Below, one piece after another: positions 17,718-26,343 of a stretch of 51,808 nt of DNA (position 1 is its first letter; the number at the start of each line of letters is the position of its first letter). This DNA is from an uncultured Lachnospiraceae bacterium (lineage in GTDB: Bacteria; Bacillota; Clostridia; Lachnospirales; Lachnospiraceae). The notes beneath the pieces were generated by a model, which was given only the letters and a program-made list of their open reading frames with translations, was not told the DNA's origin and did not search any database. Location of the stretch: positions 1 to 51,808 of the forward strand of contig CATKXE010000016.1 of assembly GCA_949840465.1 (NCBI GenBank), in the 5' to 3' direction. The position numbers and the translations under genes are program-made.

Positions 17718-19112
17718 TCAAAGCTGCTGCAATTTCTCCACGATCTCCGAAAATTCCATCATATGGGAAGCTTTTACCAGTACTGTATCTCCAGGGGCGA
17801 GGACGCTTTCTATATCTTTGAAGAAATCGGCTTTTGTGTTATAGTGCAGGATCGTGGCCGGATAGCTCTGATGTTCAGACCGGCCGCTGACAGTTTCCAG
17901 AGCGCCGTTTGCAATCTCCGCGGCCTTTTCACCGATACAGACCAACAGATGGAGCCGCAGTTCGGTGGCATATTTTCCTACCTGCCGGTGCATTTCTTTC
18001 CAGTTTTCACCCAGCTCACCCATATCACCCAGTATTGCCGCTGTTCTGGTATCCGCCTGTGCGAGCACATCCAGGGAGGCTTTCATAGAACCTGGGTTTG
18101 CATTGTAACAGTCGTCGATGACCGTGAATTTGCCTGTCTCGATCAGGTGGTTCCGGCCGTCTAAGGGAACCAGAGCTTCGATCCCGGCTTTGATTTCTTC
18201 CATCGTCAGACCAAACATAGCGCCCGCGGCGGTTCCTGCCAGTGCATTCATGACCATATGGCGGCCGGGGATGGAGATATGTGCCGTAAAGCGGCCCTCT
18301 GGCGTGATAAATTCTACGGTCGTGCCGTGCAGTCCCTGATTGTCTGTCTGCCCCGCCCGGAACTGGCAGTGTTCTCCAAGCCCAAAATAAACGGGCTGAA
18401 CCCCGCTTTCCGGAATAAAGGTTCTGAGCTTGTCGTCATCCCCGTTGAACAGGATGCGTCCGTTTGGATTCATGTACTGCAGCATCTCTGTCTTGGCTTT
18501 CAGGATGCCGTCTCTGGACTTTAACTGCTCCAGATGGGAGTATCCGATATTCGTGAAAATGCAGATATCCGGCCTCGCGGCTTTGGACAGACGCGCCATT
18601 TCCCCAAAATCACTGATCCCCATTTCCAGAACCGCGATTTCATGTTCTTCCCGGATGTTGAATATGGTCAGGGGAAGCCCGATCTCATTGTTAAAATTGC
18701 CTGCGGTCTTGAGGACGCGGAATTTCCGGGAGAGAATGGAGGCCACCATCTCTTTTGTGCTGGTCTTCCCTACGCTGCCGGTGATTCCCACCACTTTGAT
18801 GTCCAGAGATCTGCGGTAATGCTCCGCCAGGTCTTCCAGCGCCTGCCTGCAGGAGTCTACAAGGATATACGGATAGGGGACAGTCCCCAGTTCTTTTTCA
18901 GACAGGGCGCACAGCGCTCCCTTTTCCATGGTCTGCGGGATAAAATCATGGCCGTCCGAGCGCGCACCCTTCAAGGCAACAAATAAACTGTCTTTTTCAA
19001 TGTTCCTGCTGTCAATGGCGACGGAGGAAACTTCTTTTGCTGTATCGCTGCCGTCGCCGCGGTAAGTTCCACGGCAGGCGGAAGCGATTTCTGCCAGACT
19101 CATATGTTTCAT
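17718..19112 (-). CDS. murF: UDP-N-acetylmuramoyl-tripeptide--D-alanyl-D-alanine ligase
   Basis: MurF adds D-Ala-D-Ala to the UDP-MurNAc-tripeptide in the cytosol, the last soluble step of peptidoglycan precursor synthesis. The 464-residue protein shows the Mur ligase P-loop GITGSVGKTSTKEM, the central-domain LEMGISDFGEMARLS and NIGYSHLE stretches, and DDCYNANPGSMKASL in the C-terminal domain. It lies downstream of a D-Ala-D-Ala ligase gene on the same strand, so substrate maker and user are paired. The ATG at 19112 has AGGAAGG upstream with a slightly long spacer. Confidence 0.96.
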   Translation of the reverse strand: MKHMSLAEIASACRGTYRGDGSDTAKEVSSVAIDSRNIEKDSLFVALKGARSDGHDFIPQTMEKGALCALSEKELGTVPYPYILVDSCRQALEDLAEHYRRSLDIKVVGITGSVGKTSTKEMVASILSRKFRVLKTAGNFNNEIGLPLTIFNIREEHEIAVLEMGISDFGEMARLSKAARPDICIFTNIGYSHLEQLKSRDGILKAKTEMLQYMNPNGRILFNGDDDKLRTFIPESGVQPVYFGLGEHCQFRAGQTDNQGLHGTTVEFITPEGRFTAHISIPGRHMVMNALAGTAAGAMFGLTMEEIKAGIEALVPLDGRNHLIETGKFTVIDDCYNANPGSMKASLDVLAQADTRTAAILGDMGELGENWKEMHRQVGKYATELRLHLLVCIGEKAAEIANGALETVSGRSEHQSYPATILHYNTKADFFKDIESVLAPGDTVLVKASHMMEFSEIVEKLQQL

Positions 19113-19209
19113 AGTATATGGTTCCTTCCTGATCGTGTGCCGTCAGGCTCTGTCCGAATGGTACGGGCGCTGTGACAGTTCCCAACGATTCTAAAAAGTA
19201 AAAACGCTT

Positions 19210-20274
19210 TTAAACGGTGACGCCGTACCGCTCTTCCAGAGATTTCCGGATGATCCACTCGCACAGATCGCCATACGCAATCCCTGCGGCCTTAGCCTCC
19301 TTGGGCAGCAGGCTCGCGGGAGTCATGCCCGGCAGGGTATTGACCTCCAGGCAGAACAGGTTCCCATCGTCATCCAGCAGAAAATCCGCGCGGCTGTATA
19401 CATTCAGCTTTAATACATGGAATGCGCGCACTGCCAGAGCCTTCATACGTTCAGAAATCTCTTCGCTGATATTGGCAGGGCAGATCTCTACAGTGGCGCC
19501 GTCCTGATATTTGTTGGCATAGTCAAAAAAACCGTTCTTCGGGATGATCTCAATCGGCGGGAGCGCCTTGCCGTCCAGAATCCCGCAGGCAAATTCCCGG
19601 CCTTTGATGTATTGCTCTATGACCACCTCGTCCTCTGTCTCAAAGGAAGCGGACAGGGCATGTTCATATTCTTCCTGCGTATGCGTGATATAAACGCCGA
19701 TACTGGAACCGCCGGAACAGGGTTTTATCACCACAGGGAGGGTGAGGCCCAGATCTTCCAAAGATTTTTTGTTTTTATTTTTATGGATGCATACCCCCTG
19801 GGGAGTGCTTACCCCCGTCTCCAGAAAAATATGCTTTGTGATGCCTTTATCCATGGCAACGGCGCATCCCAGAGAATCCGGCCCGGTGTAGCGGATCCCC
19901 AGAAGGTCGAAGGTAGCCTGCAGCTTGCCGTTCTCCCCTACGCCGCCGTGGAGACCCAGAAAGGTGATATCCGCCATGCGGCACAGCTCCATGACATTGG
20001 GACCTAAGTAGCAATCGGACTGATCCGGGCGGGAAGCCCTGACAGCAGCCAGGTCGGGCGCTTCGGTGCGGATCGTGTCTACGATATCCAGGCCATGCCC
20101 GGGCAGGGTGAATACCTCTTCCAGCCGTTCTTTGTCATACGGGAAACCCAGGAATACATCCATAAGAAATACATCGTGGCCTTTGTCCAGCAGCGTGCGG
20201 CAGATCCCTGCGCTGGAGACAAGAGAAACATCACGTTCAGGGCTCAATCCCCCGGCCAGTACAATTATTTTCAT
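19210..20274 (-). CDS. ddl: D-alanine--D-alanine ligase
   Basis: This is a 354-residue ATP-grasp enzyme that makes D-alanyl-D-alanine for MurF, encoded next. The motifs are VLAGGLSPERDVSLVSS at the N-terminus, LHGGVGENGKLQATFDLLGIRYTG, the ATP-binding VIKPCSGGSSIGV, and the metal-binding LEVNTLPGMTPASLLP. The serine-valine type loop fits D-Ala rather than D-Lac specificity, but I did not verify the full active site. The start has GAGG 9 nt upstream and lies 15 nt after the pncB stop, so pncB, ddl and murF probably form one transcript. Confidence 0.95.
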   Translation of the reverse strand: MKIIVLAGGLSPERDVSLVSSAGICRTLLDKGHDVFLMDVFLGFPYDKERLEEVFTLPGHGLDIVDTIRTEAPDLAAVRASRPDQSDCYLGPNVMELCRMADITFLGLHGGVGENGKLQATFDLLGIRYTGPDSLGCAVAMDKGITKHIFLETGVSTPQGVCIHKNKNKKSLEDLGLTLPVVIKPCSGGSSIGVYITHTQEEYEHALSASFETEDEVVIEQYIKGREFACGILDGKALPPIEIIPKNGFFDYANKYQDGATVEICPANISEEISERMKALAVRAFHVLKLNVYSRADFLLDDDGNLFCLEVNTLPGMTPASLLPKEAKAAGIAYGDLCEWIIRKSLEERYGVTV

Positions 20275-20289
20275 AAATCTAAACCTCGC

Positions 20290-21738
20290 TTATTTATTCA
20301 TTTCGTTCAACAGTCGTTCCTTGGTGTCGTATAATTTCTGGGAAAGGTCCACATATACCCGGTGAGGGTAGAACAGACGTTTTGTTTCATCCCACAGCGT
20401 ATCCTTTTCCTGCCGGCAGAATGCGGCGATCTCCATCACGGACGGGGAGTCATAGACACATTCTCCGTTGATGAACACGGGCCTTAAGATCTCTTTCATA
20501 CAATAGCTTCCGCCCGGCAAACGGGTCTTCTTCCAGGTGGCGATGGGGTCGAAGAGAAGCAGGTCCTCATGCTCGTCAAATGTCTCATCTGCAAAACAGA
20601 TCAGATCCGCGCGGATCTTTCCGGTCTCTTTATCATATACACGGTAGATGGTTTTGTTGCCAGGATTGGTGATTTTTTCTGTGTTTTCGGAAATCTTGAT
20701 CTTGGGGACAAATTCACCTTCCGAATTCTGGATGGCAGCCAGCTTATATACACCGCCGAAGGACGGGCAGTCCTTGGAGGTGATCAGGTGGGTGCCTACG
20801 CCCCAGGATGTAATCTTTGCTCCCTGCATCTTCAGGTCATGGATGAGCATCTCGTCCAGATCGTTGGAAGCGGCAATGACCGCATCCGGGAATCCGGCGT
20901 TGTCCAGCATTTTGCGGGCTTCCTTGGACAGATAGGCAAGGTCTCCGCTGTCCAGCCGGATCCCGTAGGATTTCGGGCGGATCCCCTGGTCCCTCATCTC
21001 CTGAAATACGCGGATGGCATTGGGAACGCCGGATTTAAGCGTATCGTAAGTATCCACCAGCAGCGTGCAGGCATCGGGATATAATTTTGCATATTCCTTA
21101 AACGCGGTATATTCATCTTTAAAGCTCATGATCCAGCTGTGGGCATGGGTTCCCATGATCGGCACGTCGAAAAGCTGCCCGGCCAGTACGTTGGAAGTTC
21201 CCACACATCCGCCGATCACTGCGGCTCTTGCGCCGTAAAGCCCTGCATCCGGCCCCTGGGCCCTTCGAAGGCCGAACTCCATGATGCCGTCCCCCTGGGC
21301 CGCGTATACCACCCGGGAAGCCTTGGTTGCGATCAGCGACTGATGGTTGATGATATTTAAGATCGCGGTTTCCACCAGCTGGGCTTCCATGATGGGGGCA
21401 ATGACTTTTAAAAGCGGCTCCTTGGGGAAGATCACGGTGCCTTCCGGGATGGCATAGATGCTTCCGCTGAAATGGAAGCCGCTCAGATACTGCAGGAAAT
21501 CTTCGCTGAATATTCCTAATTTGCGGAAATAATCTACGTCGTCGTAAGAAAAATTCAAATTTTTTATGTATTCGATCACCTGATCGAGCCCCGCCATGAT
21601 AGAATACCCGCCCTGATTGGGGTTGTCCCGGAAAAATACGTCAAATACGACCATATCATTTTCCTGTGTCTTGTAATAGCCCTGCATCATGGTCAGCTCG
21701 TAGAGATCAGTCAGCAGGGTAAGGTTCTGCGTTCTCAT
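20290..21738 (-). CDS. pncB: Nicotinate phosphoribosyltransferase
   Basis: This 482-residue enzyme of the Preiss-Handler NAD salvage route converts nicotinate and PRPP to nicotinate mononucleotide. Family features are NLTLLTDLYELTMMQGYYK at the start, MEFGLRRAQGPDAGLYGARAAVIGG with the phosphoribosyl-binding and catalytic residues, GTHAHSWI, and SYGIRLDSGDLAYLSKEAR. AAGGAG lies 6 nt before the ATG. The gene is led by an extended -10 promoter and a tandem palindrome that looks like an operator. Its place ahead of ddl and murF is unusual. Confidence 0.96.
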   Translation of the reverse strand: MRTQNLTLLTDLYELTMMQGYYKTQENDMVVFDVFFRDNPNQGGYSIMAGLDQVIEYIKNLNFSYDDVDYFRKLGIFSEDFLQYLSGFHFSGSIYAIPEGTVIFPKEPLLKVIAPIMEAQLVETAILNIINHQSLIATKASRVVYAAQGDGIMEFGLRRAQGPDAGLYGARAAVIGGCVGTSNVLAGQLFDVPIMGTHAHSWIMSFKDEYTAFKEYAKLYPDACTLLVDTYDTLKSGVPNAIRVFQEMRDQGIRPKSYGIRLDSGDLAYLSKEARKMLDNAGFPDAVIAASNDLDEMLIHDLKMQGAKITSWGVGTHLITSKDCPSFGGVYKLAAIQNSEGEFVPKIKISENTEKITNPGNKTIYRVYDKETGKIRADLICFADETFDEHEDLLLFDPIATWKKTRLPGGSYCMKEILRPVFINGECVYDSPSVMEIAAFCRQEKDTLWDETKRLFYPHRVYVDLSQKLYDTKERLLNEMNK

Positions 21739-21760
21739 AATAATCTCCTTTTTGAATGAA

Positions 21761-21783
21761 TTACTTGATAAATTACCTGGTAA
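21761..21783 (-). promoter_or_regulatory. Tandem palindromic operator before pncB
   Basis: TTACCTGGTAA at 21773-21783 is a perfect 11-bp palindrome. TTACTTGATAA at 21761-21771 matches it at 9 of 11 positions, 12 bp away. On the minus strand they cover about +3 to +25 of the predicted pncB transcript, a typical repressor position. The regulator is not known. The sites do not look like the NiaR motif as I remember it. Confidence 0.5.
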
Positions 21784-21792
21784 GTGTCCATC

Positions 21793-21801
21793 ATTATATC
21801 A
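21793..21801 (-). promoter_or_regulatory. Promoter of pncB (extended -10)
   Basis: TATAAT on the minus strand (21793-21798) carries the TGn extension directly upstream. A good -35 is not visible. The predicted start is near 21786. Confidence 0.6.
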
Positions 21802-21804
21802 CAT

Positions 21805-22551
21805 TCAATTTATATTTTGCACTATTTCTGCATTTTTATTGATCGTAGCCTGGATGATATTCTGTACGCAGGCGCCGATCTTCTTCTTATCCTCTTTGGA
21901 AAGCTCATTGGGATAGATGGGCTTTCCGTATTCTATCACCACATGGACTTTTTTGATCCTGGGCATCTGATCCTCAAAGATCGCGCTTGTATGATTCAGG
22001 GAAACCGGGATAATGGCGCAGTTCGTACGGGTCGCGATCTTGAACGCGCCGTCTTTGAAAGGCAGCATACTCAGTTCTTCGCCTTTGTTCCGGGTGCCTT
22101 CCGGGAAAATACAGATGGAGACGCCTTCTTTGATATAATCAATGGCCTTAAGGATGGTCTTCAGGCCTTCTCTTGGATTCTCGCGGTCTAAAAACAGGCA
22201 GTATACAAAGTGCATCCATGTGCAGAGAAGGGGGATATGCTCCATCTCTTTCTTGGCCACGTATCCGGTCAGGCGCCTGCACCGGGAATAGGTCAGCAGG
22301 ATATCAAAAAAACTGCGGTGGTTAGCGGCAAACAGGACCGGCTCGTCGGGAATATTTTCCTCGCCGATGACCGTGGCCTGCACGCCTGTGATTTTTAAGA
22401 TGACTTTGAAGCCCCACTGGACGATCCGCAGGGAACTGTAATCACGCATCCTGCGGTCAAATTTTCCGATCAGCCACTCGGCAAAGAAGATGGGGATGGA
22501 AAGAATCAGAAACAAGATCAAAAATACGGCGACACAGATAAAACGAAACAT
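21805..22551 (-). CDS. plsC: 1-acyl-sn-glycerol-3-phosphate acyltransferase
   Basis: This is a membrane-associated acyltransferase of about 248 residues that makes phosphatidic acid from lysophosphatidic acid. It has an N-terminal hydrophobic helix (FICVAVFLILFLILSIPIFF), the catalytic HX4D in NHRSFFD, a second block around FLDREN, and the substrate-binding FPEGTRNKG. The ATG at 22551 follows AGAGG with a 9-nt spacer. A longer frame to 22572 lacks a ribosome site. It is upstream of pncB on the same strand, but pncB appears to have its own promoter. Confidence 0.9.
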   Translation of the reverse strand: MFRFICVAVFLILFLILSIPIFFAEWLIGKFDRRMRDYSSLRIVQWGFKVILKITGVQATVIGEENIPDEPVLFAANHRSFFDILLTYSRCRRLTGYVAKKEMEHIPLLCTWMHFVYCLFLDRENPREGLKTILKAIDYIKEGVSICIFPEGTRNKGEELSMLPFKDGAFKIATRTNCAIIPVSLNHTSAIFEDQMPRIKKVHVVIEYGKPIYPNELSKEDKKKIGACVQNIIQATINKNAEIVQNIN

Positions 22552-22818
22552 GGGCTTAAACCTCTTTTCCATTGGTGTGGGCAGGACGCCCTTCCGGTAA
22601 ATATTTACAGATTTACACTACGGATTTAGACTATCACAAATAGTGTGAAATAGCAAGATTGAAGTTCCGGTTTATGCCGGTCAGGAAGCGGATCCGTTAC
22701 GATTTACGGCTAGGCAGCGCGCGAATGATAACGGCGGATGAAAACAGAATCAAAAATAGAAGCATAATCCCCTGCATTTGTCAATATGTTATAGAGAGAA
22801 CAGGCGTGAGGGGTGTAT

Positions 22819-23223
22819 ATGAAGCGGATATACCTGACGGTATTTTTACTGCTGATTGTACTCACAGGCTGTATATCGAGGCCGCAGAAGACAGAGAAGC
22901 TGCGGGATTTGGAATTTACGGTGCTGAGTAAGGAGGACGTGCCGGAGGAACTAAAGGAGCAGATCATGCAGAATCAACATATGCCTTTTCGGCTGACCTA
23001 TGCCGACCAGGGGAAGCTTTATATAGCAGAGGGGTATGGAGCGCAGTTAAAAACAGGATACAGCGTGGAGGTTACAGGGCTTTACGAGACGGAGAATGCA
23101 ATCTATTTCCATACAAATCTGCTGGGTCCAAAGAAAGGGGAAGAGACAAAGGACATCACAACATTTCCCTATGTGGTAGTCATGTTGGATGAAATCGAGA
23201 AAACGGTCGTCTTTGATATGTGA
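22819..23223 (+). CDS. Lipoprotein with PrcB C-terminal-like domain
   Basis: This is a 134-residue predicted lipoprotein: an N-terminal signal with lipobox LTGC (lipidated Cys at residue 18), then one small domain. The stretch GYSVEVTGLYETENAIYF followed by TTFPYVVVML matches the PrcB C-terminal domain (PF14343 type) common in Firmicutes. It would sit on the outer face of the membrane. The function is unknown. ATG at 22819 follows GAGGGG. An in-frame GTG two codons earlier is less well placed. It precedes the sporulation gene sipL by about 65 bp in the same direction. Confidence 0.75.
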   Translation: MKRIYLTVFLLLIVLTGCISRPQKTEKLRDLEFTVLSKEDVPEELKEQIMQNQHMPFRLTYADQGKLYIAEGYGAQLKTGYSVEVTGLYETENAIYFHTNLLGPKKGEETKDITTFPYVVVMLDEIEKTVVFDM

Positions 23224-23287
23224 GCGCCTGTTAAGGAAGCACACCAGAAATAGGTAGAATAAAAAAGTAAAGCCGGAGGGGCAGCAT

Positions 23288-24847
23288 ATGGAATTGATTC
23301 AGAAGCAGATCCATTATACACAGGAGGGAAAACGGACATTTGACCAGTTCTATCTGGATGAGGAACTCAATGTCCCGGATACGAAGGACGACGTCAGGCA
23401 GATCATCCAGGGAACCGGCGCCGCGAAAGTAGAAGAAATCCGGCTGACGGAAAATTACCTGCGGATTTCAGGAAAGCTATACTATCAGATACTGTATATT
23501 ACAGATACGGCGGAACCGCAGCCTGCGGCATTGGAAGGGAAGCTGCCGTTTGAGGAAATGGTGTATATGGACAGCGGGGATATGACGGAATATTTTATCC
23601 AGAATATCCGGGTGGAATTTACGTCCACACTGGTCCATTCCCGGAAACTGAGCATCCGGGCCATGGTGGAGATGGAGATCGGCAGGGAAAAGCTGGAGGA
23701 TGAGGATACAGTGATTGACGTGGAAGCGCCTATTGAGGTGTTTAAGAAAAAACGCCGGGTCAACCTGCTGGAGCTTAATACCACAAAACGGGATACATAC
23801 CGCATTAAGGAGGAAATTACGCTGCCGGGCACCAAGGAGAGCGTCGGCCAGCTCCTCCTGAGTAATATCAGCAGCCGTAAGCTGGAGATCCGCATGGGCC
23901 AGGACGAACTGCGGTTAAATGGGGAACTTTTGGTATTTTGCATGTATTTGTCGGATGAGGGAAAAACAGACTGGCTGGAGGCAAGCGTTCCATATGAAGG
24001 GAGGATCGAGTGCAGCGGCGTCACCGAGGAAATGTACTATCATGTGCAGAACAGCTTGGACGACACGCTGATGGACGTCCGGCTGGACGAAGACGGGGAA
24101 ATGCGGGTACTGGGAATCGAAGGGACGCTGGTTCTTCGGATGAATATTTATCAGGAAGAAGAAATGGAACTGCTGGAGGATCTGTATTCTCTGGAACAGA
24201 ACTGCCGCTTTGATACCAGAGAGGCAGTCTATGAGGAGCTTTTGATACAGAACCATTCCAAATGCAAGGTTTCTGAACGGCTGTCCCTGCCGGAGCTGAA
24301 AGACGACGTGCTGCAGATCTGCCACAGCGAAGGCAACGTACAGCTGGAGCATCTGGAGCAGACGGACGGCGGGATCCAGATTGACGGGATCCTGCACCTG
24401 AACTTCCTGTATTTGCGGGCGGACGACGAGATGCCGTTTGGAAGCTGGCAGGGTATGGTGCCGTTTAGCTGGCTTCTGGAATGTCCGGGAATTACAGAGG
24501 ATGCGCGCTACAATCTTGCGTACCATGTGGAGCAGCTTTCCGTGAACCTGGCGGGGAGCGAGGCCGTGGAAGTCAAGGCAGTCCTGGCATTTGACACATT
24601 TATGCGCAAACCCGTGTTCATGCAGGTCATTACGGGAGTGGAGCCGGAGCCGTTATCTATGGAAGAAATGGAAAAAAGGCCGGGAATCGTGGGCTATATT
24701 GTGAAAAACGGCGACGACCTGTGGGATCTTGCAAAAAAATACATGACCACCGAAGAAAGCATCCGGGAGATGAACGGGCTTGAATCAGAGAAGGTGAAAG
24801 CAGGGGATAAGTTGCTGATATTCAAGGAAAATATGAGTATACTGTAG
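23288..24847 (+). CDS. sipL: SipL-like spore coat morphogenesis protein (SPOCS domains plus LysM)
   Basis: This 519-residue protein has repeated SPOCS (DUF3794) domains, recognisable by recurring VPDTKDDVRQI, LPGTKESVGQLL and LPELKDDVLQI openings near residues 30, 180 and 335. A C-terminal LysM domain (about 475-517, YIVKNGDDLWDLAKKY, INGL-like MNGLESEKVKAGDKLLIF) follows. That layout and length match SipL, which in Clostridioides difficile binds SpoIVA through LysM and helps the coat stay around the forespore. It implies that the organism sporulates. A GGAGGGG ribosome site and a clear terminator bracket the gene. Confidence 0.88.
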   Translation: MELIQKQIHYTQEGKRTFDQFYLDEELNVPDTKDDVRQIIQGTGAAKVEEIRLTENYLRISGKLYYQILYITDTAEPQPAALEGKLPFEEMVYMDSGDMTEYFIQNIRVEFTSTLVHSRKLSIRAMVEMEIGREKLEDEDTVIDVEAPIEVFKKKRRVNLLELNTTKRDTYRIKEEITLPGTKESVGQLLLSNISSRKLEIRMGQDELRLNGELLVFCMYLSDEGKTDWLEASVPYEGRIECSGVTEEMYYHVQNSLDDTLMDVRLDEDGEMRVLGIEGTLVLRMNIYQEEEMELLEDLYSLEQNCRFDTREAVYEELLIQNHSKCKVSERLSLPELKDDVLQICHSEGNVQLEHLEQTDGGIQIDGILHLNFLYLRADDEMPFGSWQGMVPFSWLLECPGITEDARYNLAYHVEQLSVNLAGSEAVEVKAVLAFDTFMRKPVFMQVITGVEPEPLSMEEMEKRPGIVGYIVKNGDDLWDLAKKYMTTEESIREMNGLESEKVKAGDKLLIFKENMSIL

Positions 24848-24862
24848 AAAAACTTCTGACTG

Positions 24863-24918
24863 CATAAGCCTGCCTGTATCGCTGAGGATATAAGGCAGGC
24901 TTATGGTTTTTTGTTTTT
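24863..24918 (+). terminator. Rho-independent terminator after sipL
   Basis: CATAAGCCTGCCT (24863-24875) pairs with AGGCAGGCTTATG (24893-24905) and is followed by a T-rich tail. Confidence 0.92.
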
Positions 24919-25098
24919 TTATTTAAAAACTATTCTATATTTTTTCAATGATTTATGATATGATAATACACAAGTACATGCCCGACATATGGCATGCCCG
25001 CCCGTACCGGCAATTATTTACAGTGCGGGCGCCGGATTTTGTGCGCAAAATAAAAAGAATGCTGGTGCACAACGATATGCAGGAGAGGAGAAAGGTAT

Positions 25099-26322
25099 AT
25101 GTTAAGGATTGGTATGTTGACAAGCGGCGGAGACTGCCAGGCGCTGAATGCGGCCATGCGCGGCGTGGTGAAAGGCGTTTACTCGTCAAGGGATGATGTG
25201 GAGATCTATGGATTTCAGGACGGGTATAAGGGACTGATTTATTCGGATTTTAAAATGCTGACTTCCAGAGATTTTTCGGGAATCCTGACCCGGGGCGGTA
25301 CGATTCTCGGCACTTCCAGACAGCCATTTAAGCTGATGCGCGTGCCGGACGATCAGGGTCTGGACAAGGTAGAGGCGATGAAGCATACTTACCACAAGCT
25401 GAGCCTTGACTGCCTTGTGGTTCTGGGCGGGAACGGAACGCACAAGACGGCCAATATGCTGCGGGAAGAGGGATTGAATGTAATTACCCTGCCCAAGACG
25501 ATTGACAATGACCTGTGGGGAACCGAGATGACATTCGGATTCCAGAGCGCGGTGGATGTCGCTACGGATACGATCGACCGGATCCACACAACGGCGACTT
25601 CCCACAGCCGTGTATTTATTATAGAAGTAATGGGGCATAAGGTAGGGCATGTGACCTTACATTCCGGGATTGCGGGCGGAGCAGATATCGTGCTGATCCC
25701 TGAGATACCGTATGACATTGACGAGATTGCAAAGGTCATTCAGGGACGCTCTGCGGCAGGAAAGTCATTTACCATATTGGCGGTTGCGGAGGGCGCGATT
25801 TCCAAAGAGGATGCGGCTCTGCCTAAGAAGGAATATAAAGAAAAACTGGCGAACCGGAAATATCCTTCCATCGCATATGAGCTGGCGGAGCAGATTGAGA
25901 CTAAGACAGGCAAGGAAGTCCGCATTACGGTTCCGGGGCATACCCAGAGGGGCGGCTCTCCGGTTCCTTACGACCGCGTATTTTCTTCCAGAGTCGGCGC
26001 AAAGGCGGCGGAGATGATCTTAAACGGACAGTACGGCTACATGGTTGGAATGCGTAAAGGCGAGACCGTCATGGTTCCGTTAGAGGATGTGGCAGGAAAG
26101 CTTAAATATGTAGATCCTGAGTGCAGCCTGATCAAAGAGGCAAGGATGGTTGGAATCAGTTTCGGCGATAACCCGGACAAGAAAGCGGAGCCGGGACAGG
26201 AGGAGAAAAAGATTCAGGACGGCAGGGAAAAAAGCGTTCAGGACAAGAAAGACAAGAAGGATAAAAAGAATAAGAAAAACAAAAAGAATAAGAAAGATAA
26301 AAAGGGCAAGAAGGAAGAATAA
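25099..26322 (+). CDS. 6-phosphofructokinase, mixed-signature type with lysine-rich tail
   Basis: This is a 407-residue cytosolic enzyme of glycolysis phosphorylating fructose 6-phosphate. The core (about 1-355) has IGMLTSGGDCQALNAAMRG, GGNGTHKT, LPKTIDNDLWGT and PGHTQRGGSPVPYDR. At the donor-deciding positions it has G113 (as in ATP enzymes; PPi enzymes have Asp) but K133 (as in PPi enzymes; classic ATP enzymes have Gly), which fits the mixed group III type. The usual Asp of GGDG is Asn112. A tail of about 45 residues, mostly lysine with aspartate and asparagine, ends the protein. GAGGAGAAAGG precedes the start. Confidence 0.92.
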   Translation: MLRIGMLTSGGDCQALNAAMRGVVKGVYSSRDDVEIYGFQDGYKGLIYSDFKMLTSRDFSGILTRGGTILGTSRQPFKLMRVPDDQGLDKVEAMKHTYHKLSLDCLVVLGGNGTHKTANMLREEGLNVITLPKTIDNDLWGTEMTFGFQSAVDVATDTIDRIHTTATSHSRVFIIEVMGHKVGHVTLHSGIAGGADIVLIPEIPYDIDEIAKVIQGRSAAGKSFTILAVAEGAISKEDAALPKKEYKEKLANRKYPSIAYELAEQIETKTGKEVRITVPGHTQRGGSPVPYDRVFSSRVGAKAAEMILNGQYGYMVGMRKGETVMVPLEDVAGKLKYVDPECSLIKEARMVGISFGDNPDKKAEPGQEEKKIQDGREKSVQDKKDKKDKKNKKNKKNKKDKKGKKEE

Positions 26323-26343
26323 ACATTATAAGAGGTGTAACCC

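Noticed and set aside
22573..22818. Gene or RNA in the gap between plsC and the lipoprotein gene
   Set aside because: Nothing convincing is visible. The frame starting at 22659 overlaps the lipoprotein gene in another frame and lacks motifs.
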